A stretch of DNA of 64,000 bases from Pseudobdellovibrionaceae bacterium (lineage in GTDB: Bacteria; Bdellovibrionota; Bdellovibrionia; Bdellovibrionales; UBA1609): contig CANEZP010000006.1 in NCBI GenBank assembly GCA_947444305.1, forward strand, positions 124,001 to 188,000, written 5' to 3'. Under the pieces are notes generated by a model that saw nothing but the letters and a program-made list of their open reading frames with translations, was not told the DNA's origin and searched no databases. Numbering within the stretch: position 1 is the first letter of the stretch; each line of letters opens with the position of its first letter. The position numbers and the translations under genes were made by a program. Shown piece by piece: positions 7,844-16,743 of this stretch.

Positions 7844-8296
7844 GATTTCGCGAGAGCGTGCTTTTTCCTGAACGTTTATGGTTCGCGCCGTTACGTACGC
7901 GGGCCATTTTAATAAAAATCCTTTTAACGTTTCGGCGTGCGTGAGTGGATTTAAAACAATCCGCTTCGCGACGAGATCATCTCCGCTACCCCACCGCTCT
8001 AATATCTTAACGATGTTATGGCCACCTACGCCCGCGATGACAATCACGCCCGCGAGTGGCCCGGGCAGGTCTTCGGCGCAAGACACCGTAAAGCTCGCGC
8101 CTTCATTCTCACCTAAACGTTCTTTTAAATTCGAGATGATGTGGGGAACGCGGTCCACGAAGTGAACCGTTCGGAAGCGGCCGCTCGCTAGGGCCGCTTC
8201 GCCGAGGTAGCCGTGATCGCAGCAGATATCCCAGAAGTCTTCGCCGTCGATGCCCTGCTCGAGCATCGTCTTTAATCGTGGCGGTAACTGAATCAA
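7820..8296 (-). CDS. TrmK-like tRNA adenine-N1 methyltransferase
   Basis: The class I SAM-methyltransferase motif I reads FWDICCDHGYLG, and a VHFVDRVP segment follows at the acidic-loop position. CAEDLPGPLAGVIVIAGVGG matches the DIVIAGMGG-type core of the TrmK (m1A22 tRNA) family. The likely start is the TTG at 8296, giving MIQLPPRLKTMLEQ, which matches the usual TrmK N-terminus. It overlaps the upstream lipoprotein stop as TTGA, implying coupling. The track start, ATG at 8356, would add 20 residues from within the lipoprotein gene. Length (~158) is shorter than the ~230 of Firmicute TrmK, so the C-terminal coiled domain is missing. Confidence 0.7.
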   Translation of the reverse strand: MIQLPPRLKTMLEQGIDGEDFWDICCDHGYLGEAALASGRFRTVHFVDRVPHIISNLKERLGENEGASFTVSCAEDLPGPLAGVIVIAGVGGHNIVKILERWGSGDDLVAKRIVLNPLTHAETLKGFLLKWPAYVTARTINVQEKARSREILILERRA

Positions 8297-9177
8297 TTGC
8301 CCGATCCGGTATTGCCGCTTTCGGAAATGCGCGCGGGTTCGGACTTCGTCCAGCATACTCCACGGCCGCTTTCGCCGCGGAGACCACCTGGAACACGACC
8401 GAAGAATGATTCGTAAGGGTAAGAAGCGTCACGCTCGTAAGACACGCGACCGTTCGTGCTGGGCTTCAAGTGCGCAATGTCGACGCCGCGCTTGCTGACT
8501 AAGCTCAAACCTTCTTCACCGAACGGCGGAAGGCCGGTCACTAAACGAACGTTCGTGTACTTATCCCATTTCTGCGGGAATCCGTGCTGAACCCAAACGG
8601 TTTTCGTCGCGGGATCAAACTTCAGATACGTCATGGGGAGACCGGTCGGCTCCCAACGGCAGTGCAATTCATCGGCGGGATCGAGTTCGAATTGCTGGCG
8701 CTCTTCAAGTTGCTCAACTTGCGCGGCTTCGACGCGGGGGCGCGGGCCGGGACGAGGACCGGCGCTGCGACGGCGGACTTGTCCGGGTGGGCAATCGGCT
8801 TGGATGATGACTTCTTCACGGGGGGCCGCGTGGCGAGGCCGTGCGCGGGGACGATTCAACTCACCGTCGTCGGCGATAATTTCGCGGCGGGGCGCGCGCA
8901 CGGGGCCCGAAGCGCTGCGAGTTTCACGCGAATCATCGAGGCGGGTGACCGCTTCGCCCGCGGCGGGCGGCGCGCTGACAACGACGGGTTCTTTAGCTGC
9001 GGGAGCCGACGGGCGGATTTCATCCGAGTTGTCTTCGAGCGGAGGTGCGACCGGCGCGCTTTGTAATCCCGCGGTGGGTACGGCGTTCTGGCGCGGAACC
9101 GTGCGCATCTTGGCTTTTTCACAGGCCGAAACCAATAGGCAAAGGCACATCACGGTGATGAGATTTAGATTACGCAT
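8293..9177 (-). CDS. Pro/Arg-rich lipoprotein, 294 aa
   Basis: The lipoprotein signal MRNLNLITVMCLCLLVSAC is followed by about 150 residues of Pro/Ala/Arg-rich low complexity, probably a periplasm-spanning linker. The C-terminal domain begins near DCPPGQVRRR and contains LHCRWEPTGLPMTYLKFDPATK, ending with VCWTKSEPARI. The 3' end overlaps the start of the TrmK-like gene. The family is not recognised. The basic, Pro-rich linker may contact peptidoglycan or DNA, but that is speculative. Confidence 0.6.
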   Translation of the reverse strand: MRNLNLITVMCLCLLVSACEKAKMRTVPRQNAVPTAGLQSAPVAPPLEDNSDEIRPSAPAAKEPVVVSAPPAAGEAVTRLDDSRETRSASGPVRAPRREIIADDGELNRPRARPRHAAPREEVIIQADCPPGQVRRRSAGPRPGPRPRVEAAQVEQLEERQQFELDPADELHCRWEPTGLPMTYLKFDPATKTVWVQHGFPQKWDKYTNVRLVTGLPPFGEEGLSLVSKRGVDIAHLKPSTNGRVSYERDASYPYESFFGRVPGGLRGESGRGVCWTKSEPARISESGNTGSGN

Positions 9178-9291
9178 AGGATTTTTCCTCCAGTAAGGCA
9201 GAATTGCAATCGCGTGACCATGGCCGGGCGGGCGCCAAGTGCAATTTATCGCTTATGGATCGAATTTCTTGAGCAAAAGAGACAACTTACG

Positions 9292-9690
9292 TCAGTTCGC
9301 GCCCGGAAGCGGCCCGTAGGCACCATCGATGATCTTCGCGATAATCCCGGAAACTTCGGTGCCGGCTTCGGAAACTTTGATCTCGGCGACCAAACCATAT
9401 TCGTTGTCGCCGGGAAAGTAGCCCGCTTGGATGAATTGCCGGCCCGAAGGTTTATGCGAGAAATAGGTCAGGTAACCGTCGGCTTGTGAAAACTCTTTTA
9501 GTTTATCTTCGCCCGTGGAGCCCGGCTCCCCGCTCATCACCTTTTCGATTAATGTTTTCTCGAACGCTTCGAGGCCGCCCAAGCGCGCGGGCTTGCTTAA
9601 GCTAAAGGTCTCGCCCTTATAAAATTCGTGCTCTTCGCGGGGCGCTTCGAACTTTTCTTCTAGATCCCAAGTGCTGGTGCCGAAATCCAT
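9292..9690 (-). CDS. Hypothetical protein, 132 aa
   Basis: Soluble, acidic, with no signal peptide. Beta-rich segments such as GYLTYFSHKPSGRQFIQAGYF and EYGLVAEIKVSEAG suggest a small alpha/beta fold. Its ATG directly abuts the slyX stop (TAAATG), so the two are co-translated on the minus strand. No family recognised. Confidence 0.6.
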   Translation of the reverse strand: MDFGTSTWDLEEKFEAPREEHEFYKGETFSLSKPARLGGLEAFEKTLIEKVMSGEPGSTGEDKLKEFSQADGYLTYFSHKPSGRQFIQAGYFPGDNEYGLVAEIKVSEAGTEVSGIIAKIIDGAYGPLPGAN

Positions 9691-9897
9691 TTAGTAATGC
9701 GGCGGTTTTTGATCCGCCGGTCCTATGGGTTGACCGTCGCCGTTGCGTTCGCGGTACTGGTTGAAGAACTTTTTTAGAGCCGCTTGCAATTGGTCGATCG
9801 TCTCTTGCTGGCGGGCGATCACCTGGTTCAATTCGCCGACCAAAACTTCTTGGTGAGCGATCTTAATTTCGATATCGATAAGACGTTGGTCATTCAT
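9691..9897 (-). CDS. slyX: SlyX family protein
   Basis: The ATG at 9897 gives 68 residues, MNDQRLIDIEIKIAHQEVLVGEL, which is the SlyX length and opening. The body is a heptad coiled coil (LNQVIARQQETIDQLQAALKKFF) and the C-terminus has the family's short Pro-rich tail ending QKPPHY. The longer track start at 9933 adds an unlikely MPLANVPARPSP. SlyX is a widespread small coiled-coil protein of unclear function. It is followed without a gap by the 9292 gene. Confidence 0.85.
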   Translation of the reverse strand: MNDQRLIDIEIKIAHQEVLVGELNQVIARQQETIDQLQAALKKFFNQYRERNGDGQPIGPADQKPPHY

Positions 9898-9958
9898 GGG
9901 TGATGGTCTAGCAGGCACGTTCGCTAACGGCAAGCTCCCGCCGCCAATGCATCATCCG

Positions 9959-10615
9959 CTACTTGCGTTTTTCCCAACCGGGCCGCATCGGGCGGTGGGA
10001 TTCGACCTGCAGATCTTGCACGTGCGCATTGTTGATCAAAAATTCCTTTAACTCCGGCGCCGGCGTGCCGGCGGCGGTTAACCATTCGTGGCCATGGTCT
10101 TCGTCCAGGAAAACGGGACAACGGTCGTGCCCGACGTTCGAAACAAAAGGCGGGGGATGATGCGTGATAATCGCGAAGGAATGCAGCACTTCACCCGTCT
10201 CTTTATTGACCCACTCGTCCCAAACGCCGGCGGCGTAGATCAGGTTCCCTGACTTGGCGGAGAAAGCGACCATGTGCCCGGCGTACTCCCCTTCGTAAAT
10301 TGGCTCTATAAAATCGGTTAACATCGCGAGGCAATGCTTACGCCCGAATACCGAGCGCCACGTGGGCTTTTCGTCGATCGTATCCAGCCTTGCGTTGTGG
10401 GTCGCGAATTTGACCTTCGGTTCTTTTGACCAGCCCGGCACCATCGAAAATCGCATAATCGAAGTTTCAACGGCATCCCCGTTCGCGGTGAGCACGGGAG
10501 CTTTCGCGTAAGGTACGACCACCCGGTCAAAGTAATCACCGACGTCGATTCGGGCTTCGGTCAAAAGTTTGAACTGCCCCGGATGACGTTGCTTAATCAT
10601 GTATGAAGCGCACAT
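9959..10615 (-). CDS. SRAP-domain protein (YedK/HMCES type)
   Basis: The protein begins MCAS, so the catalytic Cys2 becomes N-terminal after Met removal, as in HMCES/YedK. These proteins form a thiazolidine crosslink with abasic sites in single-stranded DNA. Later family motifs are visible: a substrate segment RFSMVPGWSK, NARLDTIDEKPTWR, KHCLAMLTDFIEPIY, LIYAAGVWDEW and FAIITHHPPPFVSNVGHDRCPVFL, whose conserved His is the catalytic one. Length 218 is standard. The role is abasic-site protection during replication, in the cytosol. Confidence 0.9.
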   Translation of the reverse strand: MCASYMIKQRHPGQFKLLTEARIDVGDYFDRVVVPYAKAPVLTANGDAVETSIMRFSMVPGWSKEPKVKFATHNARLDTIDEKPTWRSVFGRKHCLAMLTDFIEPIYEGEYAGHMVAFSAKSGNLIYAAGVWDEWVNKETGEVLHSFAIITHHPPPFVSNVGHDRCPVFLDEDHGHEWLTAAGTPAPELKEFLINNAHVQDLQVESHRPMRPGWEKRK

Positions 10616-10656
10616 GACTTAAGAATAATACCGCCGACGGCTTGAGGCAACGTGCA

Positions 10657-10672
10657 CCGGCCCACGGGCCGG
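10657..10672. terminator. GC hairpin between yedK-like gene and msrB
   Basis: CCGGCC-CACG-GGCCGG is a 6-bp perfect stem upstream of msrB. No T-tract follows, so it may be a leader structure rather than a terminator. Confidence 0.3.
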
Positions 10673-10749
10673 AATGGTGGTCCCCAGGTGACTCCGCCTT
10701 GGATTAGGAGAATAATTGATTCTTATTTGACCAACGCTCAGGAGGTCCC

Positions 10750-11259
10750 ATGTTTAGAACGATCGCTTTATCGGTAATGATGACTTTCGCTATGACCGCA
10801 CTCGCAGAAGGAAAATTTAAAATGCCCGCCAAAGATGAGTTGAAGAAAAAGCTAACTCCCATCCAATACAGCGTTACGCAAAACGACGACACCGAACCGC
10901 CGTTCAAAAATGAATACTGGGACAATAAAAAAGACGGTATTTACGTCGACGTCGTTTCCGGCGAACCATTGTTTAGCTCGAAGGACAAATACGATTCGGG
11001 CACGGGATGGCCGAGTTTCACTAAGCCGCTCAAAAAAGAAGCGGTCTTTGAAAAGGTCGACCGCAGCCTGATGGGCACGCGCACCGAAGTTCGAAGCAAA
11101 ACCGCGAACTCCCACCTCGGTCACGTGTTCGACGACGGACCGAAACCGACGGGCTTACGTTACTGCATGAACTCGGCCTCGCTCCATTTCGTCCCTAAAG
11201 AAAAACTAAAAGAAGCGGGCCTCGAGGAATACTTAAAAGAATTTGAAGCTAAAAAATAA
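10750..11259 (+). CDS. msrB: Exported peptide-methionine (R)-S-oxide reductase
   Basis: A signal peptide ([19 protein letters not shown]) precedes a full MsrB domain: [10 protein letters not shown], the [22 protein letters not shown] block and the catalytic Cys in [12 protein letters not shown]. The four Zn-binding Cys of many MsrB proteins are absent: the usual position reads [13 protein letters not shown]. This is therefore the Zn-free subtype. The enzyme repairs oxidised methionine in periplasmic proteins. A strong SD (CAGGAGG) sits just upstream. No MsrA partner is adjacent. Confidence 0.92.
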   Translation: MFRTIALSVMMTFAMTALAEGKFKMPAKDELKKKLTPIQYSVTQNDDTEPPFKNEYWDNKKDGIYVDVVSGEPLFSSKDKYDSGTGWPSFTKPLKKEAVFEKVDRSLMGTRTEVRSKTANSHLGHVFDDGPKPTGLRYCMNSASLHFVPKEKLKEAGLEEYLKEFEAKK

Positions 11260-12054
11260 TTAAACGCCGGTGATCCGGCGGGCTTCTTCGCGGTCACGAA
11301 ACGAGAATTCGAAATCAAGCACCGCTTTTAAGTTTTCGCGATCCGTGACGGCAGCCTGCAACTGGGTCAAGGCTTTAAGCTTCTCATCGCTATGGTTGAA
11401 CTCGCGCAGCGCGGTCTTTAACTGTGCCGAGGTCATCGCGGGCCGTCCACCGACATTTGCGTAGGAGCTGACGTAGTCCGAGATCACCGCAAACTTTTGC
11501 TCGGCCCATGTTGCGCGGCGAAGGTTCGTCAGAAAAATCTCGGTGGTGACGGGTACGAAACGTTTGGTCAGCAACTGCCCTACGTTATAAACTTCAACCT
11601 GCGCGTTGTTCGGCAAATAAATTTGTACGCGCACGTAGCAACCGCCTTTCAGATCAGTGATCGCGCCGTTGCGGATCGAGATCGAGCACTCGTACGTTCC
11701 GTAGGTTTTCAAATTCAGCGTCGTGCCGGACAACTGCGGTTGCAATGATCCCCACGAAGCCGAATCTTTGAACACGCGATAAACTTTAAGCAGACCGGTG
11801 CCGGCCGGGAGGTCCGCGTACACGACTTCGACGTCACTGTTAAAACCCGACATGTTCACTTCGACCCGCTCGGCTCCGTTTAAGCTAAAGCCCGTATCAT
11901 CGACGCGCGGATTATAATTTGGGGGAACGGCGTCCCAGTTGACCCGGTTTGCGGGTACGGGTTTGCCTTGATCGCCCGTTTTCGAATTGTTGTCGGAGCC
12001 ACCGCCGCAGGCGGTTAGCGCGAACGTGAATATATAAATTGCGAGTTTCTTCAT
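11260..12054 (-). CDS. Lipoprotein with DUF4476-like C-terminus
   Basis: The lipoprotein signal is MKKLAIYIFTFALTACGGG. The middle is beta-rich (VEVVYADLPAGTGLLKVYRVF) with two Cys (YECSISI and GGCYVRV). The last ~90 residues are helical: ISDYVSSYANVGGRPAMTSAQLKTALREF then LKALTQLQAAVTDRENLKAVLDFEFSF. This resembles the DUF4476 helical module that counts residues between genes' Asp/Phe repeats in other exported proteins; the match is by eye. It converges on msrB with adjacent stop codons. Confidence 0.6.
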   Translation of the reverse strand: MKKLAIYIFTFALTACGGGSDNNSKTGDQGKPVPANRVNWDAVPPNYNPRVDDTGFSLNGAERVEVNMSGFNSDVEVVYADLPAGTGLLKVYRVFKDSASWGSLQPQLSGTTLNLKTYGTYECSISIRNGAITDLKGGCYVRVQIYLPNNAQVEVYNVGQLLTKRFVPVTTEIFLTNLRRATWAEQKFAVISDYVSSYANVGGRPAMTSAQLKTALREFNHSDEKLKALTQLQAAVTDRENLKAVLDFEFSFRDREEARRITGV

Positions 12055-12144
12055 TCTTCCTCCCGGTAGATTGGCGCAAGCGTAACGGGATTTAGGCGGC
12101 CGAACAAGACCGCACGCCCAATTGTAAATTGCCGGGAAGATGGG

Positions 12145-12582
12145 ATGGTGCTTAACTTGGTCCTATCGCTAAACTCATCAGATGGGGTCACTTTGAAATT
12201 GCTAATCGTGCTGACTTGCCTTGCCATAAATTCGGTTCACGCCGCGCCTCCACCACTCACCTACGAGCAGTGTAAAACCGCGGCCGGGTTGGATGATGCC
12301 AAATTGAAGGACTGCGACGCCAAAGAGATGAAGCGCGCCGAAGATGATTTGAACAAGCTGGTGCAAGAAACGCTAGACGCGGTCGACAGCAATCCGCGCC
12401 GCGAACTTCTGCGCAAAGCTCAGCGTAATTGGTTAGCCTTCCGTGAAGCCGAATGCGAATTCCGCGGCTCGGCGGTCGGCAACCGCCCGATCGCACCGCT
12501 GTTGAAGAGCAAGTGCATGATTGACCAAACCTCCTTGCGCGTCGACCAACTCAAATCCGCGGTGAAAACCGAGACATTTTAA
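12145..12582 (+). CDS. LprI-like (DUF1311) exported protein
   Basis: The mature domain has the DUF1311/LprI pattern: four Cys (EQCKTA, KDCDAKEM, AECEFR, SKCMID) and the hallmark helix LRKAQRNWLAFREAECEF. Members include the lysozyme inhibitor LprI. The signal peptide core is LKLLIVLTCLAINSVHA. The track's ATG at 12145 leaves a long N-region, so a TTG at 12193 may be the true start; GGGAAGA upstream of 12145 supports the ATG. Probably periplasmic or surface, possibly protecting peptidoglycan. Confidence 0.75.
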   Translation: MVLNLVLSLNSSDGVTLKLLIVLTCLAINSVHAAPPPLTYEQCKTAAGLDDAKLKDCDAKEMKRAEDDLNKLVQETLDAVDSNPRRELLRKAQRNWLAFREAECEFRGSAVGNRPIAPLLKSKCMIDQTSLRVDQLKSAVKTETF

Positions 12583-12586
12583 ACGA

Positions 12587-13333
12587 CTAGTAACTGTACG
12601 CGAGCCCCGTCATGTACGAGGAGTCCGTTGGCTTCACACCGGGCGCGGGTTCGCTATCGTGTTGCAGGTCGTATTCGATCGTTAAAGACAACGCACCCAC
12701 CAGCTTCACCTGAAGACCCGAATCAACCTGAATGCGGAAGTCCGCTTGGCTTTCAAAGGACGGTTGGTAGTAAGCGATCAGGGTGCCGGAAATATGTTCG
12801 CTGAACGATCTCACGAACGACAAATAAAGATTCCCGCGAACGGTTTGCTGACTTAGCACACCGTCTTTAAAGATTTCGTGTTCGTAAAACACGCCGGTTC
12901 CAAGATAGAGCGAATTCTTTTCGCCTTTGTCGAGTAAGGTGCGAAGACCCGCGCCGGCCAGATCACGCCGCTCTAAACGCCGGAATTCATCGAACTCACT
13001 CTGCACAAAGGTTTCGATCGCGTAAGGTGCCGCTAGGTACCGGGTGTAGCGGGCGTGCAAATTTCCTTCGTTTGCATCTTTGCGGTGGCGGCTTTCCCCG
13101 TAGCGGTACTTAGCCGCGCCTAAAAGTTCGTTGCGGTCCGTGCGTCGCATGGTGAGCGAGGAAAACTCGACCGCTTGCTTGTCGGCGTTGCCCGTTTGAC
13201 CGTTCACCTTAAGCCCAAGATTCCCCGACGTACCAGGCTTGGCCGCTTGCCGAATGGATTCGATATTCATGAAGGCCGATGCTTCAAAGCTAAAAACTAA
13301 AATCAACGGAATGAGAAGAGCGTGATAATGCAT
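12587..13333 (-). CDS. DUF481-type outer-membrane beta-barrel protein
   Basis: Signal peptide MHYHALLIPLILVFSFEASA. The mature protein shows barrel strands with the YdiY/DUF481 features: LGAAKYRYGESRHRKDANEGNLHARYTRYL, then AIETFVQSEFDEFRRLERRDLAGAGLR and LYLGTGVFYEHE, ending in a terminal strand MTGLAYSY with aromatic C-terminal residue. Its function in the family is unknown (salt- or stress-induced in some bacteria). Converges with the LprI-like gene. Confidence 0.75.
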   Translation of the reverse strand: MHYHALLIPLILVFSFEASAFMNIESIRQAAKPGTSGNLGLKVNGQTGNADKQAVEFSSLTMRRTDRNELLGAAKYRYGESRHRKDANEGNLHARYTRYLAAPYAIETFVQSEFDEFRRLERRDLAGAGLRTLLDKGEKNSLYLGTGVFYEHEIFKDGVLSQQTVRGNLYLSFVRSFSEHISGTLIAYYQPSFESQADFRIQVDSGLQVKLVGALSLTIEYDLQHDSEPAPGVKPTDSSYMTGLAYSY

Positions 13334-13501
13334 TTAACCCATCTAACAAACTTCGCGCGGTCCGAAAACGTAAAATCTCACGAAGTGTAGCCGTTAGTTA
13401 AACGGTCTCGCGGGCTCTCGCATGATTGGCCCGGGTTCTGCATTTGGACGGCTCGTGGACATCCCGTGAGCCGATAATGGCGGATGCATTTCGAGTGAAA
13501 C

Positions 13502-14578
13502 GTGTTTAAAAAAATTCTTATCTGTTCGTCTTTGCTATTTCCCGCAACGCTTTTCGCGAGCACGCATGAGCAAATTCTTTCGGTCGTTGAAAAAGCGCTG
13601 ACCCCCGGGGCCCGGGATAAATTCCGGGCTTACGACACGCTTGAATCCATATCCAAAGTGGAACCGGAAACGATCGTTGCGGCCATGCGGGCACTCGTTT
13701 CCAATCAAGACCGGTGGAGCTTCGGTGATATTCGGAGCCACCTCTTTATCTTTTTATATTCGCGCGGCCAGAAATTAGAATTCGATCTTGGACAAAGCCG
13801 GCGGTTAACCCTCGCCCTTTCCAAAGTTTTAACTCTCGTGGCGAACCCGCGTGAAAATATCGCATTCGATTTAGCCGTCTATTGGAAAAGCGGTCTGATA
13901 CCGTGGAGCCCTAAAGAGTACCCTCTCATCTTCGACGTCATAAAGCATTCCGGCGTTGCTTCATTCGGCGCGAATATCGAGGCTATCGCGGCCGCGATGG
14001 GTTCGCGGCAACGGACCGCCTTAAGAAAAGCTTTAGTCAAAAGATCTAAGTACGAGACTGATGAATACTCCGTAGAGAGCGGTGCCCTCGTACTTTGTGA
14101 TCTCGCAACCGAAGATGACGTCGTCAACGTGCTTCGACGGACGGCCGGCTTATACCAAAACCTCGATTCGCAAATTGCGAGGCTTTACTTCCCCGCTTCG
14201 GCGTTTGTTCCCTCTTCGTTTTTGGGAATCGTTTTTAGCGGCCCCGAAGAAATTGAGTCCTACCTTGCGCAATGGGGCGAGAGGCATCCGGTTTTGCAAA
14301 AAACCGAGCTTACCGAGCGAACGTTGGAGCACATTCATCTGAAATTGAAGCGCGGGGATCCGATGTTTCTCAACGCGCTGGTGCGCGCTCGTGCAGACGG
14401 CCCGAAGTCTTCTTTCTCAAATCCGCAAGTTTACCAAGAGTTTTTGAATAGGTTAGTTGGAGCCGGCTTCACCATCGAAGGCCAACCGCCCCTAGAGGCC
14501 GCGCTGAAAGACGAAGGCGTTCTGCGTGTTGATTTTGTTAAGAGACGAATCGTTAGCTGCGAGGGAAGCTTGCGGTAA
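13502..14578 (+). CDS. Exported hypothetical protein, 358 aa
   Basis: The GTG at 13502 opens a signal peptide (MFKKILICSSLLFPATLFAS). The mature protein is helical with repeating units such as IVAAMRALVSNQDRW, LTLALSKVLTLVANP and LFDVIKHSGVASFGANIEAIAAAM, which suggests alpha-solenoid (HEAT/ARM-like) structure. No catalytic motif is apparent. The family is not recognised. It stands alone upstream of the 14656 operon. Confidence 0.6.
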   Translation: MFKKILICSSLLFPATLFASTHEQILSVVEKALTPGARDKFRAYDTLESISKVEPETIVAAMRALVSNQDRWSFGDIRSHLFIFLYSRGQKLEFDLGQSRRLTLALSKVLTLVANPRENIAFDLAVYWKSGLIPWSPKEYPLIFDVIKHSGVASFGANIEAIAAAMGSRQRTALRKALVKRSKYETDEYSVESGALVLCDLATEDDVVNVLRRTAGLYQNLDSQIARLYFPASAFVPSSFLGIVFSGPEEIESYLAQWGERHPVLQKTELTERTLEHIHLKLKRGDPMFLNALVRARADGPKSSFSNPQVYQEFLNRLVGAGFTIEGQPPLEAALKDEGVLRVDFVKRRIVSCEGSLR

Positions 14579-14655
14579 GCGTTGAAATAAATGATTGAAC
14601 AGCCCGTGGATCCTAGTCACTCTTAATAATTAGCTTTATTAAGCAGGAGATCACC

Positions 14656-16743
14656 ATGTTGAAATACGCCGCGACCTTCTTTTGTTTATGGGCCACGATA
14701 AGTCATGCCGCGGAAGAAAAAGCCGGCACGGTCACGATCCCCGTTTCCGAATACATCCAACTCCGAGACGCTAAGCAAGCGCCGGAATTGACGACCGTCG
14801 AATCCGTAACTTTTGACGGAACTTTCGGCAAGTCCTTGACCATGACGGTTAGCGGAAGTGCGAGCGGGGCCCCTAAGGCCGTCGACATCCTTGAACGCAA
14901 CGACGTCTTCGGCGTTAAAGACTGCGCGGGCAGCAACGCGATGTTAAGCGGCGACGGCTCACGCCTGAACGTCGTGCCCCTTCGTGCCGACCGCTTCAAG
15001 ATCACTTGCCAAATCTTCGTTAGGAATTGGGCGCAGGTTGAATTCACGGTCGACAACGCGCTTTACGCCGGCGCACGCTTAACCGGCGGCGAGGCTTTGG
15101 TACGCGTTTCGGGAACTTCGCACGTGATCACTCTCGTCAGGCCGAGTGCCCCGACCGAGGATTCAAAGGCCCCGCTGGCCGTGACCGCGCGTTACCGGGT
15201 TTCGGTGCAACCCGAAGAGTCTCGTTTTCAATATGAGTTCCAAATCAATAATCCGAATCGCACACTACGAAAAATGAAAATCACCAAGGCCAACGGTGAA
15301 ATCTTCAGTCAGATTCGCACCACGATCCAACATCAAGAAGCCACCGACGGTTTAAACCTTGAATTACAACCGGGCGAAAACGTGATTCGCACCGAGGGCC
15401 GCTTTTCAGGCAACTCGTTCGTCCCGCCCGTCGAAGGCCAAGCTTTCCTGCTGGTCGAGAATAGTCCTACGCTTCAACTCACCGTCGAATCCGTGAGCCG
15501 CCGCGTTTCACCGAAGGATGCCGGAATCTCGCCGCGTTATTCGGGCGCGCGCGCCTACTTGATCGCGAACGATCAAAAAGTATCTTGGGAAGCCCGCAAG
15601 CTGGAGGTTTTCGCGGCGCTGGGTTACTCGGTGAACAACGCCAACTATCTTTATTACGTTCCCCGCCGCGGGACCCCGATCGTCGAAGCCAATTTTGAAA
15701 TCAACAATCAAGGCATGCCCGAAGTTGCGCTCGATGTGCCGGGCCAAGTGACCTACCTCGAAGTCGGCGGTCAGCCCCAAGTTCTCTCACGGGATAAAGA
15801 CGGTAAATTATTATTGCAACTGCCGAGCGGCGTGCAGAACGTGCTCGTACAATACCTCAGCAAAACAGAGCAAGGCAGTTTGCTCGCGATGCCGCGCGAA
15901 GATTTAGCGAGACCGGCGGCCGTCCTCAGCAACGTGTCGCTGAACCTAAGTTTGGACCCGCGCTGGAGTCTGCCCTTCGGCCGCAGTCTTTTTGAAATTA
16001 AATCCGATCTTTCCCTCTCGGACTTTATCTGGGCGGCGCTGCTCGCGCTGTTCGTCGGCTGGCTTATTCGTGAAATTGGTTTAGGCCGCCGGGATCGAAT
16101 CGTATTTCCGCTCGCGGTATTCGTCGCCGCGGTTTCGGCGCCTTTCTTGTTCCCGTGGATCTTGCTCGCGGGTTTGCTCTATCTCGGAATCCGCCAGCGT
16201 GCGGAGATCCGAACGCAGTGGCCTAAGGGAAAAGTTGCGAGCTTATTCTCCGCGGTAGTCCTCGGAATCGCGGCGCTGATTCTGTTCATGAAACTCCAAG
16301 GCACTTCGCCCGACCAAGAAGCCTCGCGCTTCGCTTCCGAACAACTCTACAATAAAATGGACGCGATCGGCGGGATGAGCGATGCACGCGGCGGAAGTGG
16401 CGGCGGTGGCGGTAGAATGGCTAAAGGCCGCGGTGATCAGGCCGCGGCCCTTTCGGAAGCCCCTCCACCCCCGGGTTCGCTCAATCAAAGTATGGAGCTG
16501 GATCAGCAAGAGCCCGCACCCGCCGGTGGTGATTACCAAGGGATACCCGCGCGCTTGGCGATTCCCGAGGGGCGTTCGGTTCTCTTCAACCAAGGCATCA
16601 TCGACGCGAAGACTCCCGTGCGTATCGGCGCGCTGCTGATCAATCGTGGGGCCGGCGCCGTAGTCATGATCCTCGCACTCTTAGCCATGCTTCACATTAT
16701 TTATTATAACCGCCGCCGCTTCAAAGAAGGCGCGCGCTTATGA
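14656..16743 (+). CDS. Large inner-membrane protein with exported N-terminal domain, 695 aa
   Basis: The signal peptide is MLKYAATFFCLWATISHA. About 430 residues of beta-rich periplasmic domain follow. The membrane part has helices near residues 457-475 (LSDFIWAALLALFVGWLI), 480-515 and 530-545. A Gly-rich linker (GGSGGGGGRMAKGRG) and Pro-rich stretch precede a last helix, GAGAVVMILALLAMLHIIYYN, and a basic tail. An SD, AGGAGAT, precedes the ATG. The family is not recognised. It overlaps the next gene by 4 bp (ATGA), so the two probably act together. Confidence 0.65.
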   Translation: MLKYAATFFCLWATISHAAEEKAGTVTIPVSEYIQLRDAKQAPELTTVESVTFDGTFGKSLTMTVSGSASGAPKAVDILERNDVFGVKDCAGSNAMLSGDGSRLNVVPLRADRFKITCQIFVRNWAQVEFTVDNALYAGARLTGGEALVRVSGTSHVITLVRPSAPTEDSKAPLAVTARYRVSVQPEESRFQYEFQINNPNRTLRKMKITKANGEIFSQIRTTIQHQEATDGLNLELQPGENVIRTEGRFSGNSFVPPVEGQAFLLVENSPTLQLTVESVSRRVSPKDAGISPRYSGARAYLIANDQKVSWEARKLEVFAALGYSVNNANYLYYVPRRGTPIVEANFEINNQGMPEVALDVPGQVTYLEVGGQPQVLSRDKDGKLLLQLPSGVQNVLVQYLSKTEQGSLLAMPREDLARPAAVLSNVSLNLSLDPRWSLPFGRSLFEIKSDLSLSDFIWAALLALFVGWLIREIGLGRRDRIVFPLAVFVAAVSAPFLFPWILLAGLLYLGIRQRAEIRTQWPKGKVASLFSAVVLGIAALILFMKLQGTSPDQEASRFASEQLYNKMDAIGGMSDARGGSGGGGGRMAKGRGDQAAALSEAPPPPGSLNQSMELDQQEPAPAGGDYQGIPARLAIPEGRSVLFNQGIIDAKTPVRIGALLINRGAGAVVMILALLAMLHIIYYNRRRFKEGARL

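Noticed and set aside
8633-9196. 187-residue plus ORF
   Set aside because: Shadow of the Pro/Arg-rich lipoprotein on the minus strand, with low-complexity Arg/Gly/Ser content.
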